The notes under the pieces are model-generated. The model was not told the DNA's origin. It made no database searches and saw nothing but the letters and a program-made list of their open reading frames with translations. The position numbers were made by a program, and so were the translations under genes. 64,000 nucleotides of DNA from Morella rubra (lineage: Eukaryota > Streptophyta > Magnoliopsida > Fagales > Myricaceae), in contig CM025849.1 of the NCBI GenBank assembly GCA_003952965.2, positions 28,969,930-29,033,929 on the forward strand, read 5' to 3'. Position 1 is the stretch's first letter. Each line of letters begins with the position of its first letter. Shown here in pieces: positions 1-11,699 of this stretch.

Positions 1-690
1 GGAATTATTTGAAGTTGATTCCAGACATCGTTCCATTCAACTATGTCTTTACCATTCAAGGAGGACCCCAAAACCTTAAGAGCTAAAGGTAAGCCTTGAG
101 CATAATACACAAAATCTTTGGACAAATTCACATAACCATTTTCCAGATATAGTTCCTTAAAGGCTGACAAACTAAAGAGTTGCAAAGCGTCATCGTGATT
201 TAGCTCCTCAACCTTATACAAACGATCCGCATATCTTTCAAGTAATTGAGTATCTTTGCTTGTGATAATGATTCTACTCCCTAGACCAAACCAATCATGG
301 CTCCCGACCAATGCCTCTAATTGTTCATTTTTATCCACATTATCAAGGACAATGAGAACCTTTATACCACATAGTCTGTTCGTTATTACATAAGATCCCT
401 TACAATCATCCCATGTAGCTCTGTCTAGTTTCATGATCTCAGAAAGAAGTTGCTTTTGTAAACAAACTAGATCGAGATTAATTGTACTCCTTTCTCTAAT
501 AGAATCAATAAAACAGCTAGCTTCAAACTGATAGGAAACACTGCCAAAAACCACTTTTGCCAAAGTTGTCTTACCAACACCACCCATCCCATAAACTCCG
601 ATGAAGTAAACATCATCGAGCCCCATATTAAGTAAGTTCATCATTTCCTCCACACGAGAGTCTATTCCAACAAAGTTATGATTAACACTG
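1..690 (-). CDS. TIR-NBS-LRR (TNL) disease-resistance protein, NB-ARC exon, partial
   Basis: Reading the minus strand from 690 down to 1 gives one open frame with the ordered NB-ARC motifs of plant immune receptors. The P-loop GMGGVGKTT is at 564-590, kinase-2 VLIVLDNVD at about 332-358, RNBS-B GSRIIITS near 260-285 and GLPLAL at 78-95. The final Asp of kinase-2 is typical of the TIR class. The domain binds ADP/ATP and switches the receptor on after pathogen recognition (family knowledge). The exon appears to begin after an acceptor TTTTTCAG at about 691, where the second exon of TNL genes usually starts. The LRR part lies beyond the window. No TIR exon is visible in 691-1109; it may be in the gap or absent, so the gene could be complete or truncated. 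Confidence 0.9.
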
Positions 691-1109
691 AAAAATCTAC
701 AATTCAATTCACACAATATCCTTCCCCTAATTTCTCTGATGACAATTGCTTCATATCTACAAGAAAAATGAAACAATTTAATCAATGTACAAAATATTTA
801 GCTTCATTTAGAAGAGACAGGGAAACTCTAATCAATTTCCTTTCTTCATGTGTAGCATTTTCAAAATTTTACATCTCTTCTCTAAACCGTTTAATTACCA
901 ATTTTCTTAAAATGCAAAAACTACACTCTCTCCTAGACTTGATAAGAAGGTTTTAAGAAATTATGTCTTCTTAACAAAATTGAATTAAACCCTTTGGTCA
1001 AAAAGGATATCTATAGTAATCAGATCAGTAACTTTTTCTTTTCAGTAGCTTTTTTAAATTAAATAACATTGAGACTCGTACATTTGACTAAGCTTTTGTT
1101 TTGTTCAAA
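691..1109 (-). other. Presumed intron or 5' flank of the TNL gene
   Basis: AT-rich DNA between the NB-ARC exon acceptor and the assembly gap. No TIR-domain motif can be read on the minus strand here, and the one open frame on the plus strand resembles nothing. I infer intron 1 of the TNL gene or unrelated intergenic DNA. Confidence 0.45.
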
Positions 1110-2109
1110 NNNNNNNNNNNNNNNNNNNNNNNNNNNNNNNNNNNNNNNNNNNNNNNNNNNNNNNNNNNNNNNNNNNNNNNNNNNNNNNNNNNNNNNNNNN
1201 NNNNNNNNNNNNNNNNNNNNNNNNNNNNNNNNNNNNNNNNNNNNNNNNNNNNNNNNNNNNNNNNNNNNNNNNNNNNNNNNNNNNNNNNNNNNNNNNNNNN
1301 NNNNNNNNNNNNNNNNNNNNNNNNNNNNNNNNNNNNNNNNNNNNNNNNNNNNNNNNNNNNNNNNNNNNNNNNNNNNNNNNNNNNNNNNNNNNNNNNNNNN
1401 NNNNNNNNNNNNNNNNNNNNNNNNNNNNNNNNNNNNNNNNNNNNNNNNNNNNNNNNNNNNNNNNNNNNNNNNNNNNNNNNNNNNNNNNNNNNNNNNNNNN
1501 NNNNNNNNNNNNNNNNNNNNNNNNNNNNNNNNNNNNNNNNNNNNNNNNNNNNNNNNNNNNNNNNNNNNNNNNNNNNNNNNNNNNNNNNNNNNNNNNNNNN
1601 NNNNNNNNNNNNNNNNNNNNNNNNNNNNNNNNNNNNNNNNNNNNNNNNNNNNNNNNNNNNNNNNNNNNNNNNNNNNNNNNNNNNNNNNNNNNNNNNNNNN
1701 NNNNNNNNNNNNNNNNNNNNNNNNNNNNNNNNNNNNNNNNNNNNNNNNNNNNNNNNNNNNNNNNNNNNNNNNNNNNNNNNNNNNNNNNNNNNNNNNNNNN
1801 NNNNNNNNNNNNNNNNNNNNNNNNNNNNNNNNNNNNNNNNNNNNNNNNNNNNNNNNNNNNNNNNNNNNNNNNNNNNNNNNNNNNNNNNNNNNNNNNNNNN
1901 NNNNNNNNNNNNNNNNNNNNNNNNNNNNNNNNNNNNNNNNNNNNNNNNNNNNNNNNNNNNNNNNNNNNNNNNNNNNNNNNNNNNNNNNNNNNNNNNNNNN
2001 NNNNNNNNNNNNNNNNNNNNNNNNNNNNNNNNNNNNNNNNNNNNNNNNNNNNNNNNNNNNNNNNNNNNNNNNNNNNNNNNNNNNNNNNNNNNNNNNNNNN
2101 NNNNNNNNN
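1110..2109. other. Assembly gap of exactly 1000 N
   Basis: A run of exactly 1000 N, a placeholder length, so the true distance is unknown. It swallows the 3' half of F-box copy A and possibly the TIR exon of the TNL gene. Confidence 0.99.
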
Positions 2110-2656
2110 CCTCCAGGTGCTTTAGCCACGCTTGGCCCTCTCCGACGTTTCGTATCGATGTTTGAATCGTCTCTTTCTGGCCAAGCAGGTCGATATGGAA
2201 AGGCGCGCAGAGGAACCACCCAGTCTTGGTTCGGGTCTGGGTCTCGAGCACTCTAGAGAATATCAGCTCGTCGTCGTAGTGAACATCAACGGCAGAGAGT
2301 AGCACCGGAGGGAGACATGAACGGTCGGGATTCTTCGGCCGCGAGAGGTGATCGAGTGCCGGAAATGAATCTGAGAAAAACGAACGGTGTCCGGCTGGGA
2401 AAGAGGAGATGAGGTGGCGGAGACGCGGTTGGTCGGTCGAGGGCCACGTGGAGGCACAGATGTTTCGCCAGAGCTTTTCTTCGGTGGAAAGCGCGTGCAG
2501 CTGGGACGATGCACAGGCGACGGAGGCAAGATTGGGGCCGTCGAGTAGGCTGAGGATGTGGCTCTGCATGATATCGGAATGGACAGCTGAGAAGTCCGTG
2601 CCACCGTCTTGATAATCAACGGAAGCGAAAGGTGCGCTGGCCGTAAAAGAAGCCAT
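2110..2656 (-). CDS. F-box protein, At2g27310/CFB-like, type I copy A (3' part in gap)
   Basis: The frame opens at ATG 2656 (MASFTAS) and stays open for 182 codons until the N run. Residues about 25-70 form the F-box (SAVHSDIMQSHILSLLDG, then LSTEEKLWRNICASTWP), which in SCF ubiquitin ligases binds SKP1. The following region (HRSFFSDSFPALDHL, LLSAVDVHYDDELIFSRV) is the conserved body of the Arabidopsis At2g27310, At2g36090 and CFB (At3g44326) family. It closely matches copies C and D, where the protein is 339 aa, so about 157 residues should be in the gap. At the site where copy B is frameshifted, this copy is in frame. The start is chosen by identity with the other copies and by a TATA box about 95 bp upstream. 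Confidence 0.85.
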
Positions 2657-2748
2657 AGCTCAAGAGCTTAATTCTTTAGCTTCTTTTCTTTGGAGCTATC
2701 GAGTCGGGACACACAGCATGGCGTAAAGTCGTAAACGAAGGATCTTAT

Positions 2749-2756
2749 TATTTATA
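2749..2756 (-). promoter_or_regulatory. TATA box of F-box copy A
   Basis: TATAAATA on the minus strand, 93 bp upstream of the ATG, in a block (CTATAAATAATAAGATCC) conserved in front of copies A-D. Confidence 0.6.
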
Positions 2757-2848
2757 GCCTAGTAAAACTAAATAATTATCATAATAATAATTTTGTTCTA
2801 TTTATGGATGGGAGAAACAATTCAAGGGCAAATTTTCTTCTATTTTTC

Positions 2849-2869
2849 TTCTCTCTCTCTCTCTCTCTC
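2849..2869. repeat. (TC)n microsatellite
   Basis: About ten uninterrupted TC dinucleotides. Confidence 0.9.
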
Positions 2870-4254
2870 CGGTTTAAAGCTTCATACCATCCAGCAATAT
2901 AGTGCTTGAAAAACCAGCGTTTCTAGAGGCTTCGATTCCTTTCTAATGTAACACTGCACCTAAAAGACTACCAGCAGCTCATAATTATGAAAATGGCTCA
3001 TGGTTTGCATTTCTAATCACAAGTATCTACTTTGCACCTGATATAAGTCACACATAAGACACAACAGAGAATATCAGCATGCTTAATTCAATTTTTTTGA
3101 CACAAAAAATGGTATAATCCCCTCTCTTTTTTTTTCACCACTTGGTCCTAAAACTCTTAAGTTTTTAATTTTCTATTTTTAAAAACTTATAATTCTTTGT
3201 TATTCAAATTTTAGACCCCTATTCAGTTTGGTTACAGAATATAATTCAACTAATTAAATCTACCTTTTCCTAACAGCATAATTTTTAGGATAAGCAGCAG
3301 ATTCATATGTTATCTTACAGTCTGAATCCGATTCACAATCCGCCACTCCGGCCTACTGCCGTCATGCTGATTGAGGGAGTCTCCCATCCTCTCTGAGCCC
3401 ATCTTGTGCGAGGTGCGGAGTCTTGGCCAGAACACTCTGATAATCCAATTGGTTCGTAGGGAAACTCTCGCACCCCCTTTCTCAACTAGAAGGAAGCGGA
3501 GGGCCCTTAAACATTTTCGTGGTGATCTCTAGAGGCGAAGCTGGGATTTGGTTTTTGGGGGTCAAAATACAATATTGAAATTTTTGAGAGCCCAATGTAA
3601 AAAAAAAATAACAAAATAGGGCTAAGATTTTCCATCTTCGCCTCATTTCGTAAGATTTTCACTTTTGCCTTTTTTTGTTTTAACTCTTTTTTAATTTATC
3701 CTTTTTTTTCCTCTAGATTTTGTTTTTAATTTTCGTTTTAACTTTATTTTTGTATTGTTGAGTATTTTAGTTGTTTCCTCTATATTGTTTTATCTATAGT
3801 TTTCTATATATTATTCGTATTTTTAGATTTATTTCATGTTGTCTTTCACGAGGCATTGGAAATTATCAACATTACTGAATTTAGTGAAGACAGGAATTGA
3901 CAAAAGAATCAATTGGATCTCGAATTTTATAAGTGTGGAAACTTGAGTTTTAAAGTTGTAAAATAGAAAGCACGAAACTTAGAAGATGTTCGGTTAGTGT
4001 GTTTTGTAAGAATTTTTTGTATTTTGAGAATTTTTAAGTGATGTTAATTTTATTGAAATGTGTGCTGTAGTTATTTTTAAGTGATGTTAAAAAACATATT
4101 CGGTTTGTATTCTCAAGATTCAAGAAATTCTTAGAATATTAAAAAATCGAACAAAATCTTATATGTTTGATTGTTTGTTTTAAAGCTTAGAAAAAAAGAT
4201 TGCGTATTTTGAAAATATTTTTTTTTGTAATAATTAAAAAGCTACAATGTATTC

Positions 4255-4288
<34 letters not shown>

Positions 4289-4568
4289 CTGAAAGTAGTA
4301 GGATTTGTGGAAAATATGTTTGTAGACTGTTAAAGTTACGATCAAAGTATGATGCGGCGAGAAAAGTTGTCACGAGAGGAATTATCTTTCATTTTTTGTG
4401 TTTTTTTATTAGTGATTAAAAGGAAAATTTTTATACAAAGTTAAAAGATTTTTTTTAAAAAAATTATTTTTGCTTGAGAAAAGACAGATGATCAGAAAGC
4501 AAATTAGTGTTATCATATTATATATATCTCCCATTGCTTTTTTTTTTTTTCCTTAGATGCATGCGTGC

Positions 4569-4612
4569 GGCCTCTTGCCTTGTCCGATCAGGCCTCTTGC
4601 CTTGTCCAATCA
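4569..4612. repeat. 22-bp tandem duplication
   Basis: Two head-to-tail copies of GGCCTCTTGCCTTGTCC followed by GATCA or AATCA, with one mismatch. Confidence 0.85.
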
Positions 4613-4688
4613 GGCCGTCACTTCGGATCGATGCCGCTTAATTAGACATTAATGCTTATCAAAATGGACAACTTCAAACATGAACTAC

Positions 4689-4778
4689 CATCTCACACAC
4701 GAAGGAGGTTGATCTCTGATTTCCTATACAGATCATCTCACACACGGAGGAGGTTGATCTCTAATTTCTTATACAGAT
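4689..4778. repeat. 45-bp tandem duplication
   Basis: Two adjacent 45-bp copies starting CATCTCACACACG and ending TATACAGAT, with three mismatches. Confidence 0.85.
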
Positions 4779-6070
4779 TAGTTTAAAGAGAAATACATAC
4801 AATAAATAAAATTGATAAAATTTTAAATAATATAAATCTTATAATAAGAGTTTACGGTTATATTTATTTTTATCTTAAATTACACCACGAATTCACGAAA
4901 AAATTATAAAGAATCATAATTTAAAATCATAGTCTTCCATTAAAGCTCTATTACAATTTTTTTTATAAATTTTAATAATTTTTTCATAAATTTCAACATC
5001 TATTTAATAAATAAATTTGAACAACATTTTTAAAAACTCTAATATTTTTCTATAACCTCTAACACATTTTTTTACAAATTTTCTTAAAATCTGCACTACT
5101 ACCAATAAAAAGAATATTTTACGAATTGTTTTTACCATCCGAAGTAGCTTAATTCTTCAATCCTTGTACAGTAATATAGTTTACTAGCAGATAAGGTCTT
5201 TGTATAGTTTACTAGAAGATAATTTCTTTGGGAGCCTAGGTTCACTAGAAATTACTTATAACACGTCGTTTATCACAAGGTTTTTCCTTGACGATGCATG
5301 CATCATGTGCAATTCTTTTTTAATATATCAAGATGACGCTTATCACAAGGTTTTTAATGCTCGTCTACAGATTATTTTGGTGATTTGTGCCTCTCCCATG
5401 CTAACGTAACAGATTGCTCCATCCAACCAGAAAAGTAATTCGTCTCGCACCTATCCAAACCCAACTATTCTTGAGATGGAATGTCTGATCTAGACATCTA
5501 AATTTTATAACACGTACATAACGTGGCGTGATGGACTTCTTCTCGTCCCACATTTAATGTCTAGAGATAATTTTTAGTTTGTGTATATATCTCTCAAATT
5601 TTTCATTTATATATTTTATTTATTAAAAAAGAAGACCCAATTGCTAATAAAAAAAGACCGATCTAAAAGGCAAGCAACCCCTACCAAACAAAAAAGGAAA
5701 TAAATACATTTCCCACCTTATATTTCCTAATGAAATTTGATGGCATACCAAATTTTCGTCCATAGCTATATTGTAATAGAAGCAGCGTCCTACTCTGTCT
5801 CGCTGCTATCTGGAAGCATGAGGGTATCTGATCCCCAGTCTACAAACTACATGAATACGTACAGCGTCTGCGTCGTAGCTAGCCCCCCCAACTTGTATTG
5901 TTGTCTCCATCAGGCATGACTTCCTCCCCCCTCAACATTTCTGTTTAATTTCTTACCAAATCCTTTAGATAATAGTACTTAGACAAGAAAAAGTAATCAA
6001 TATTATCTGACTAAGAAGAAATTGCTAACTAATAATTCAAACGTGATCTCAGCTCGTATTTATTGTCTTT

Positions 6071-7800
6071 TATGTCCAAATCCATAAGAAATAACTCATT
6101 AAAATATGCTCAAAATGCGACCGAAATGCTCACCGTGGTGAATGTGATGAATTATTAAGATTGACAAATTGGATGATCGAACTAGAAAACAAAAATACAT
6201 ATAGTTTATATTGAATGTTATAGAGCTCACATTGTCCAATAACAATTACGAGCAATATTAAATGTTTTATAGAACTCGCATGTTGTATCTATATCTCTCT
6301 CTAATTAATAAATCGTTTAATTATATAAATAGTCCATGTGGTATAACATTGTTTTGACCAAAAAGTTCTTGTGGTAAACGTTTATACAAATTCGTCTATG
6401 TTGTCAGTGTATAGTAACAAAACGGTTACTTCATCTCAATTATGTCATCTCTCTTGATGCTTCACGCTGAGTTTTTGATTAAAAATATATGACTCGTTGG
6501 CTTGAGATTTAATTCAGTTCAGTATCAATATCAAAAAAGATGATGAAATTGAGATGGAGGGACCATTATTTTACTTTACATTGAATAAGGACGAATTTGT
6601 ACAAATATTTTTCACGTATGAATAAACCTTTTTATTAAAACATTATATCAAAAGATTGTATAATTAATAATTAACAAATTTACTGTTCACTTAGAGTAAC
6701 AAACTGAAAAGAATCCTGATTGGATATGGCTGCCCAGTTTCCAAAACAAAAAAAATTTGGTAGGCGGCTTGGCTTAACACTGTATTACAGTGGACGAAGG
6801 AATTGCAGACGTGCTCGATCCGTATTACAGTACATGCGCTCCCATACGCCTTTTTTATTTTTTTTTAAGCTTTGCCCCCTTTGGTTTGTCCTGTTAGTCT
6901 GCCTATCGAAAAGGTCAAAGAAAAAAAAAAAAGGGATATATTGTAAACGCGCAGGCGTATAAATTAATTACACGTCCAAATCGTCCGCAAGTTCATGCAA
7001 AGCTTAAGATCTAAGCGAAGTACCATGTATTATTCCATCCAGAAGTCAAGTCATTCTAGTTCGAGATCTAGAAAATCTTCAGTTAGCGTGTTTTTTTAAA
7101 ATTTTTTATATTTTAAGAATTTTTAAATGATATTAATTTTATTAATATATATATTATAGTTATTTTTAAGATAATGTTAAAAAATATGTTCCGTTATTAT
7201 ATTTTTAAGATTCAAAAATTTTAAATATTAAAAAAAAGTAACAAACTCCTAAATACCAATTAACGAGGTTTTTTTAAGGCAAATACCCTGAAAGCGAAAA
7301 CAACCCCTGCAGCCTTATCTACAAGCAATAATATAATAATGGGAAGTTGAGCATAAATGCGAAGACGGTATGCTGCAGCCAATACGACAAAGACAATGTG
7401 CCAAACGTCGACATCTGGTTAAGGCTGACTTGTTCAAATTGTAGAAGCCTATCACAGTACTGTCATGTGCAGGATATGATATTTATCATTCTTTGGAAAA
7501 TTTATAAATATAATAATCAATTTACCTAACAGCTTATACAATATATATATATCAAACAGAATTTCTATCAGTTAGAAAATGACTCCGATCTTATGAGAAG
7601 ATTTTGAAGCCAAGTGCACGTTTCCGAACTTAAGACTCTAATCTCAGCTTCCATTATTAGGGAAGCAAAAAGTCAAAACAAGAAGAAAAGAGAAAACAGC
7701 CAAAGAAAAGTTATGGCATGACATCTTTGTAGTGGCAGGTAGGTAGCTAATGGAGGTAGACAACTAAAGACACGAAGGAGAGAAAAAAAAAATTTGCGAA
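6071..7800. repeat. Spacer block left of F-box type I genes (copy 1)
   Basis: Non-coding DNA on the 3' side of F-box copy B. Diverged pieces recur at 15578-16764 and 26651-27100; shared landmarks are TCCAAATCCATAAG, GCCTATCGAAAAGGTCAAAG and the stretch around CCTGCAGCC. This marks the left part of the duplicated unit. It contains GAAAAGTTA at 7705-7713, the unoccupied counterpart of the Mutator-like insertion site in the next unit. Confidence 0.75.
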
Positions 7801-7812
7801 GAGCTTCATTGG

Positions 7813-7823
7813 TAAACAATGGA
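7813..7823. other. Empty site of the poly(A)-ended insertion
   Basis: A single AAACAATGGAA here corresponds to the two copies that flank a 107-bp insertion next to F-box copies C and D. The insertion is absent at copy B. Confidence 0.8.
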
Positions 7824-7914
7824 AAGTTGCCATTTCTCTGTGTTTTGTCTCCTTTCCTTTTGTTTGTTCTGTACTGCTAGCAACTGGAATAACTGTAAAA
7901 ATAAGCGGTTTTCT

Positions 7915-8938
7915 CTACCTGAAGAAAACGAAGTACAAAAATACAACGATAATTGTAAGACTGCAGAGCATGTCGACCGCCCTGTCTCTCATCTTCTTTG
8001 TCTCTCGCCACACTTTTCTCATCTCCAAATACCCTTCAAACCTCTCCTTAGCTTCCCCTCTTCTCTCCTTCTTTCTCTTCCCACTCTCCATTGCCGCTCT
8101 CAGTACTACCAAACTGTCCCTCCCATTCAGATGCTTCCCTTCCATGTCCTCCATCAGCAAGCTCACCTCCGTAACGTGCATCTCAGTTCCCACCTTCCCC
8201 CCGCACTTGACCACCACGCCGCACTGCACGAACTCTGACGTCGACGTATTCCCAGCCATGATCATCGCGTATCGGAGCTGTATATCTCCGGTCAACCAGT
8301 GGCGCTCCACAGAAACGGGTCGTCGGCTGGACACATTCACCGCCCTCTTTCGTGTCTGATCGATCACGATCCAGCTTAGGGTCAAATTCTCCTCCAGGTG
8401 CTTGAGCCACGCTTGGTCGTCTCCGACGTTTCGTATCGATGTTGGAATCGTCTCTTTCTGGCCAAGCAAGTCGATATGGAAAGGCGCGCAGAGGAACCAC
8501 CCAGTCTTGGTTCCGGGTCTGGGTCTCGAGCACTCTAGAGAATATCAGCTCGTCCTCGTAGTGAACATCAACGGCAGAGAGTAGCACCGGAGGGAGACAT
8601 GAACGGTCGGGATTCTTCGGCCGCGAGAGGTGATCGAGTGCCGGAAATGAATCTGAGAAAAACGAACGGTATCCGGCTGGGAAAGAGGAGATGAGGTGGC
8701 GGAGACGCGGGTGGTCGGTCGAGGGCCACGTGGAGGCACAGATGTTTCGCCAGAGCTTTTCTTCGGTGGAAAGCGCGTGCAGTTGGGACGATGCACAGGC
8801 AGCGGACGCAAGAGTGGGGCCGTCGAGTAGTTTGAGGATGTGGTTCTGTATGATATCGGAATGGACAGCTGAGAAGTCCGTGACACCGTCTTGATAATCA
8901 ACGGTAGCGAAAGGTGTGGTGGCCGTACAAGAAGCCAT
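7915..8938 (-). pseudogene. F-box protein, At2g27310/CFB-like, type I copy B, frameshifted
   Basis: The sequence matches F-box copies C and D from ATG 8938 to a TAG at 7915-7917, but one extra base near 8509-8516 breaks the frame. Where C reads LETQTRNKTGWFL, B reads LETQTRNQDWVVP and runs on to a false stop at 8183. The N-terminal 145 residues, including the F-box, and the C-terminal half with hydrophobic tail (MLCSLTIIVVFLYFVFFR) are otherwise intact and easily aligned. A TATA box lies 86 bp upstream. The gene is probably non-functional or gives a truncated protein with only the F-box part. A sequencing error in the short G/C run is a possible alternative. Confidence 0.85.
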
Positions 8939-9023
8939 AGTTTCCAGAGCTTAATTCTTTAGCTTCTTTTCTTTGGAGCAATTGAGTCGGGACACAGAAC
9001 ATGGCGTAAACGAAGGATCTTAT

Positions 9024-9031
9024 TATTTATA
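9024..9031 (-). promoter_or_regulatory. TATA box of F-box copy B
   Basis: TATAAATA on the minus strand in the block conserved upstream of copies A-D. Confidence 0.55.
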
Positions 9032-9739
9032 GCCAAGTAAACACTAAATAATTATCATAATAATAATTTTGTGAGGAAATAGAAAATAATAATAATAACG
9101 AACGGATGCTCTTACAGAGAGAGTCGTGCGTAGTCAACTGCGGATGCTAATATCTTATTGAAACTTTTTCTGAGCAGCTTCTGATATATATATAATATAT
9201 ATTATTCATTCTACCTTTTAATTTGCTTGGAAAAATGCATTGAACTCCTTTTATTTATCGATATTGCATTATTATAATGTCCACTTGATTAAAGTCAGTC
9301 CATTTCCACCATATAATTCGCGTACACTTGCTTTTGCCTTAATTAAATTTCCTTAATGTTATTGTTGGAATTGAGCAAGATTATTTTTGGTTTCTGTTGT
9401 TGGCCAAGATTATGAAATTCATCAATATATACAGGTATTGGTTAAGGGTTTAATATTCATTTAAATATTTCCAATTGGATAAAGCATATTAATTTCTGGG
9501 ACAAGGTGGAGTGCAGGATTACAGTAGATGTTGATGTTCCAACAAAGGATTGGTTATCATACTTGTTTAGCTACTATATATGGAGGAAAAAAATTAAAGG
9601 AAATTAAAATTGGGGGTAAATATTTAAAGGAAACTAAAAGTACTGGGAATTAATTTCCATGCAAATAATTGTGGAGCATCGTTGCAGCAATATAGAAATG
9701 AAAAATTAAGAGTAATTTCTTTTCACAAAAGGCTTTACA
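9032..9739. repeat. Intergenic module M, copy 1 (9380-9620) and flanks
   Basis: Non-coding. A module of about 240 bp containing CCAAGATTATGAAATTCATC and GATGTTGATGTTCCAAC recurs at 11380-11650, 23020-23290, 24045-24240, 33760-34030 and 34790-34980. It is a local repeat of the unit. I recognise no protein in it. Confidence 0.65.
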
Positions 9740-10541
9740 TATTCGTAAATAATGTGAGTTCGTTGTGATTTGGATCCTATGACTAGACCTTTTATGTACA
9801 AATTAAATACACCTTGATAAGTAAAGATGTAGCTCATTAGGTTTTTTTATAGTGGATGTTAGTCTTTCTAGACTAAACCACTGTCGCTTCGATCTATTTC
9901 TTTTCCTATCTCTTTAGTTCAATCTTCTTTAGTCTAATCTTTTCAACACACGGTATCAGAGTGATTTTGGTCTTGTGGCCCTTAGTTGTTGGATCATTCC
10001 AGCTATTCCTCAGTGGTTGTCCAGCTGAATCCTGAACATTTCCACTCTCTAGTGTTTTCCTTACCATTCATCAGCTCTTGTGTTGCTGAATCACTATGAA
10101 TATGTTGTGCACTCACCCGTTAGTCAATTTGAGGTTCTCAAATCACCGCGTCTGGAGCCGCAGTTGTATCTATTCTGTCCCGAACCTTACCGCTGCCTTG
10201 CGCAGCGATCCTCTACTGCTCTCTTTGGCTCTTGTGTCGCCACCTTAACGCCAATCTGTTGTGTCGCAGCTTTATGCCTCTGGATGTCATCCTCGTTTTC
10301 TTTACAAATTTAAGTTGATATCGACAATACCATCTTGAGTTTGATCGAGAGGGTGTTAGAATATAAATTGTCAGTCTCACATTAGTTAACAATAAGGGTT
10401 CTTTGTAATTTTGTTCTATAAATAGACCTTCTATGTACAAGTTAAATACACCTTGAGAAGTAAAGATGTAGCTCATTGAACTTTCTATGGAAGATGTAGG
10501 TTTTTCTCTCCTCAATCTTCTTTATTCTAATCTTTTCAACA
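9740..10541 (+). mobile_element. TRIM-like miniature LTR retrotransposon
   Basis: The 3' LTR is 10354-10541 (188 bp), starting TGTTAGAATATAAATTG and ending CTTTTCAACA. The 5' LTR ends at 9948 with the same TTTTCAACA and has lost its first ~40 bp. Two bases after the 5' LTR comes a primer-binding site, CGGTATCAGAG, one change from the initiator tRNA-Met match TGGTATCAGAG. A purine tract GATCGAGAGGG precedes the 3' LTR. Only about 400 bp of non-coding DNA lies between the LTRs, as in terminal-repeat retrotransposons in miniature. It must have moved with enzymes supplied by other elements. Confidence 0.75.
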
Positions 10542-10689
10542 TTTGTATTGCTCAGTAAAAAAAATATATAAATAAATTTTGCGTTTGAAAGTTGTGCAAA
10601 TCTGATACGATTAAAATTTATTAAGGAGTTGAGTTATACCAGAAGTGGCATAGCTATTTTTTCTACATCACAGTTAATCAAATATTGTG

Positions 10690-10930
10690 CGTTCATAAAT
10701 CCGTTTGTAATGCTTTTTATGCATGATGTCTGAGTGGACGACTCTTCAATTTGTTGTTCAAATTGGACACTCCAAATCAGAGAGTATGAGCCCAACATCA
10801 TTCAATAATGCTCATACTAATTATCGAGCACCGTAGACCCTACAACATTTAATGTATAATGTGTCTACCTCTTTCTAAATTGGACCATTCAATCTGAGCA
10901 ATAAATTATAAAGAATTTTGATCCATGTCT
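10690..10930. repeat. Dispersed repeat R, copy 1
   Basis: A non-coding repeat with landmarks GCATGATGTCTGAGTGGA, CTACAACATTTAATGTAT and CAATAAATT. Diverged copies are at 12130-12360, 24890-25090 and 35632-35832, and more distantly at 50160-50350 and 54090-54280. The two halves are partly complementary, suggesting a decayed foldback element. Confidence 0.6.
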
Positions 10931-11699
10931 AATTACTTAAATAAAAAAAATCACAAGGGCGTCTAGTGGTTATGGCGTAAGGCTTGGTGGTAATTTGCTC
11001 CTTCCAAGGTCTAAGTTCAAAACATCATAGTCATTTATTAAGAAAAATAAATAAATTTATCAACCATTTAGGGTCACCCTGAGGGCCTTTGGCCTAGTAA
11101 TTGCCTGATTTGTATCGGAAGGGAAGACTACACAAACTTGAGAATTAGTAGAGATGCGCATAAGGTCACCCAAACACCCGGTTATAAAAAAAAAATTTGT
11201 ACTTAAATATAAGGATTTTATAATCAATCCAGACTTCTCGGATTGTCCATTAAGATTTTCATTATTTATTTATCAATATTGCATTATCTATAATGTCACT
11301 TGAATAAGGTCAGTCCATTTCCACTATATTTCACACGGCTTTCTTTTGCCTTAAGTTCCTTAACGGTATTGCTGGAATTGACCAAGATTATTTTTGGTTT
11401 CTGTTGTTGGCCAAGATTATGAAATTCATCAATATATACAGGTATTGGTTGAGGTTCTAATATTCATTTAAATATTTCCAATTGGATAAACCATATTCAG
11501 TTCTGGGACAAGTTGGAGTGCCGGATTGTAGTAGATGTTGATGTTCCAACAGATCTAGAGGATTGGTCATCAAAAGTGTTTTGCTAGTATGCAGGTAAAA
11601 ATTAAAGGAAATAAACTGGGTGTAAAACTTAAAGGAAACTGAAATTGGGAATTAATTTCTATGCAAATAATTGTTGAGTGTCTTGTGAAAGTTCCTCGC
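10931..11699. other. Non-coding, with module M copy 2 at 11380-11650
   Basis: No gene seen. The second part is a diverged copy of 9380-9620, so part of the region arose by local duplication. Confidence 0.55.

Larger units (their letters stand above)
2870..6070. other. AT-rich intergenic region, no gene seen
   Basis: Short open frames here (for example near 5200-5400 and 5737-5919) match nothing I recognise. Contents: a (TA)n run at about 4259-4284, a GC-richer patch at 3320-3530, two small tandem repeats at 4569-4778, and an AT-rich block at about 3985-4150 that recurs diverged at 7078-7260. Confidence 0.6.

Noticed and set aside
1059..2256. Long open frames across the N run on both strands
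   Set aside because: They are open only because N is not read as stop.
3530..3620. GAGGCGAAGCTGGGATTTGG as a possible hAT end
   Set aside because: No matching opposite end or target duplication found.
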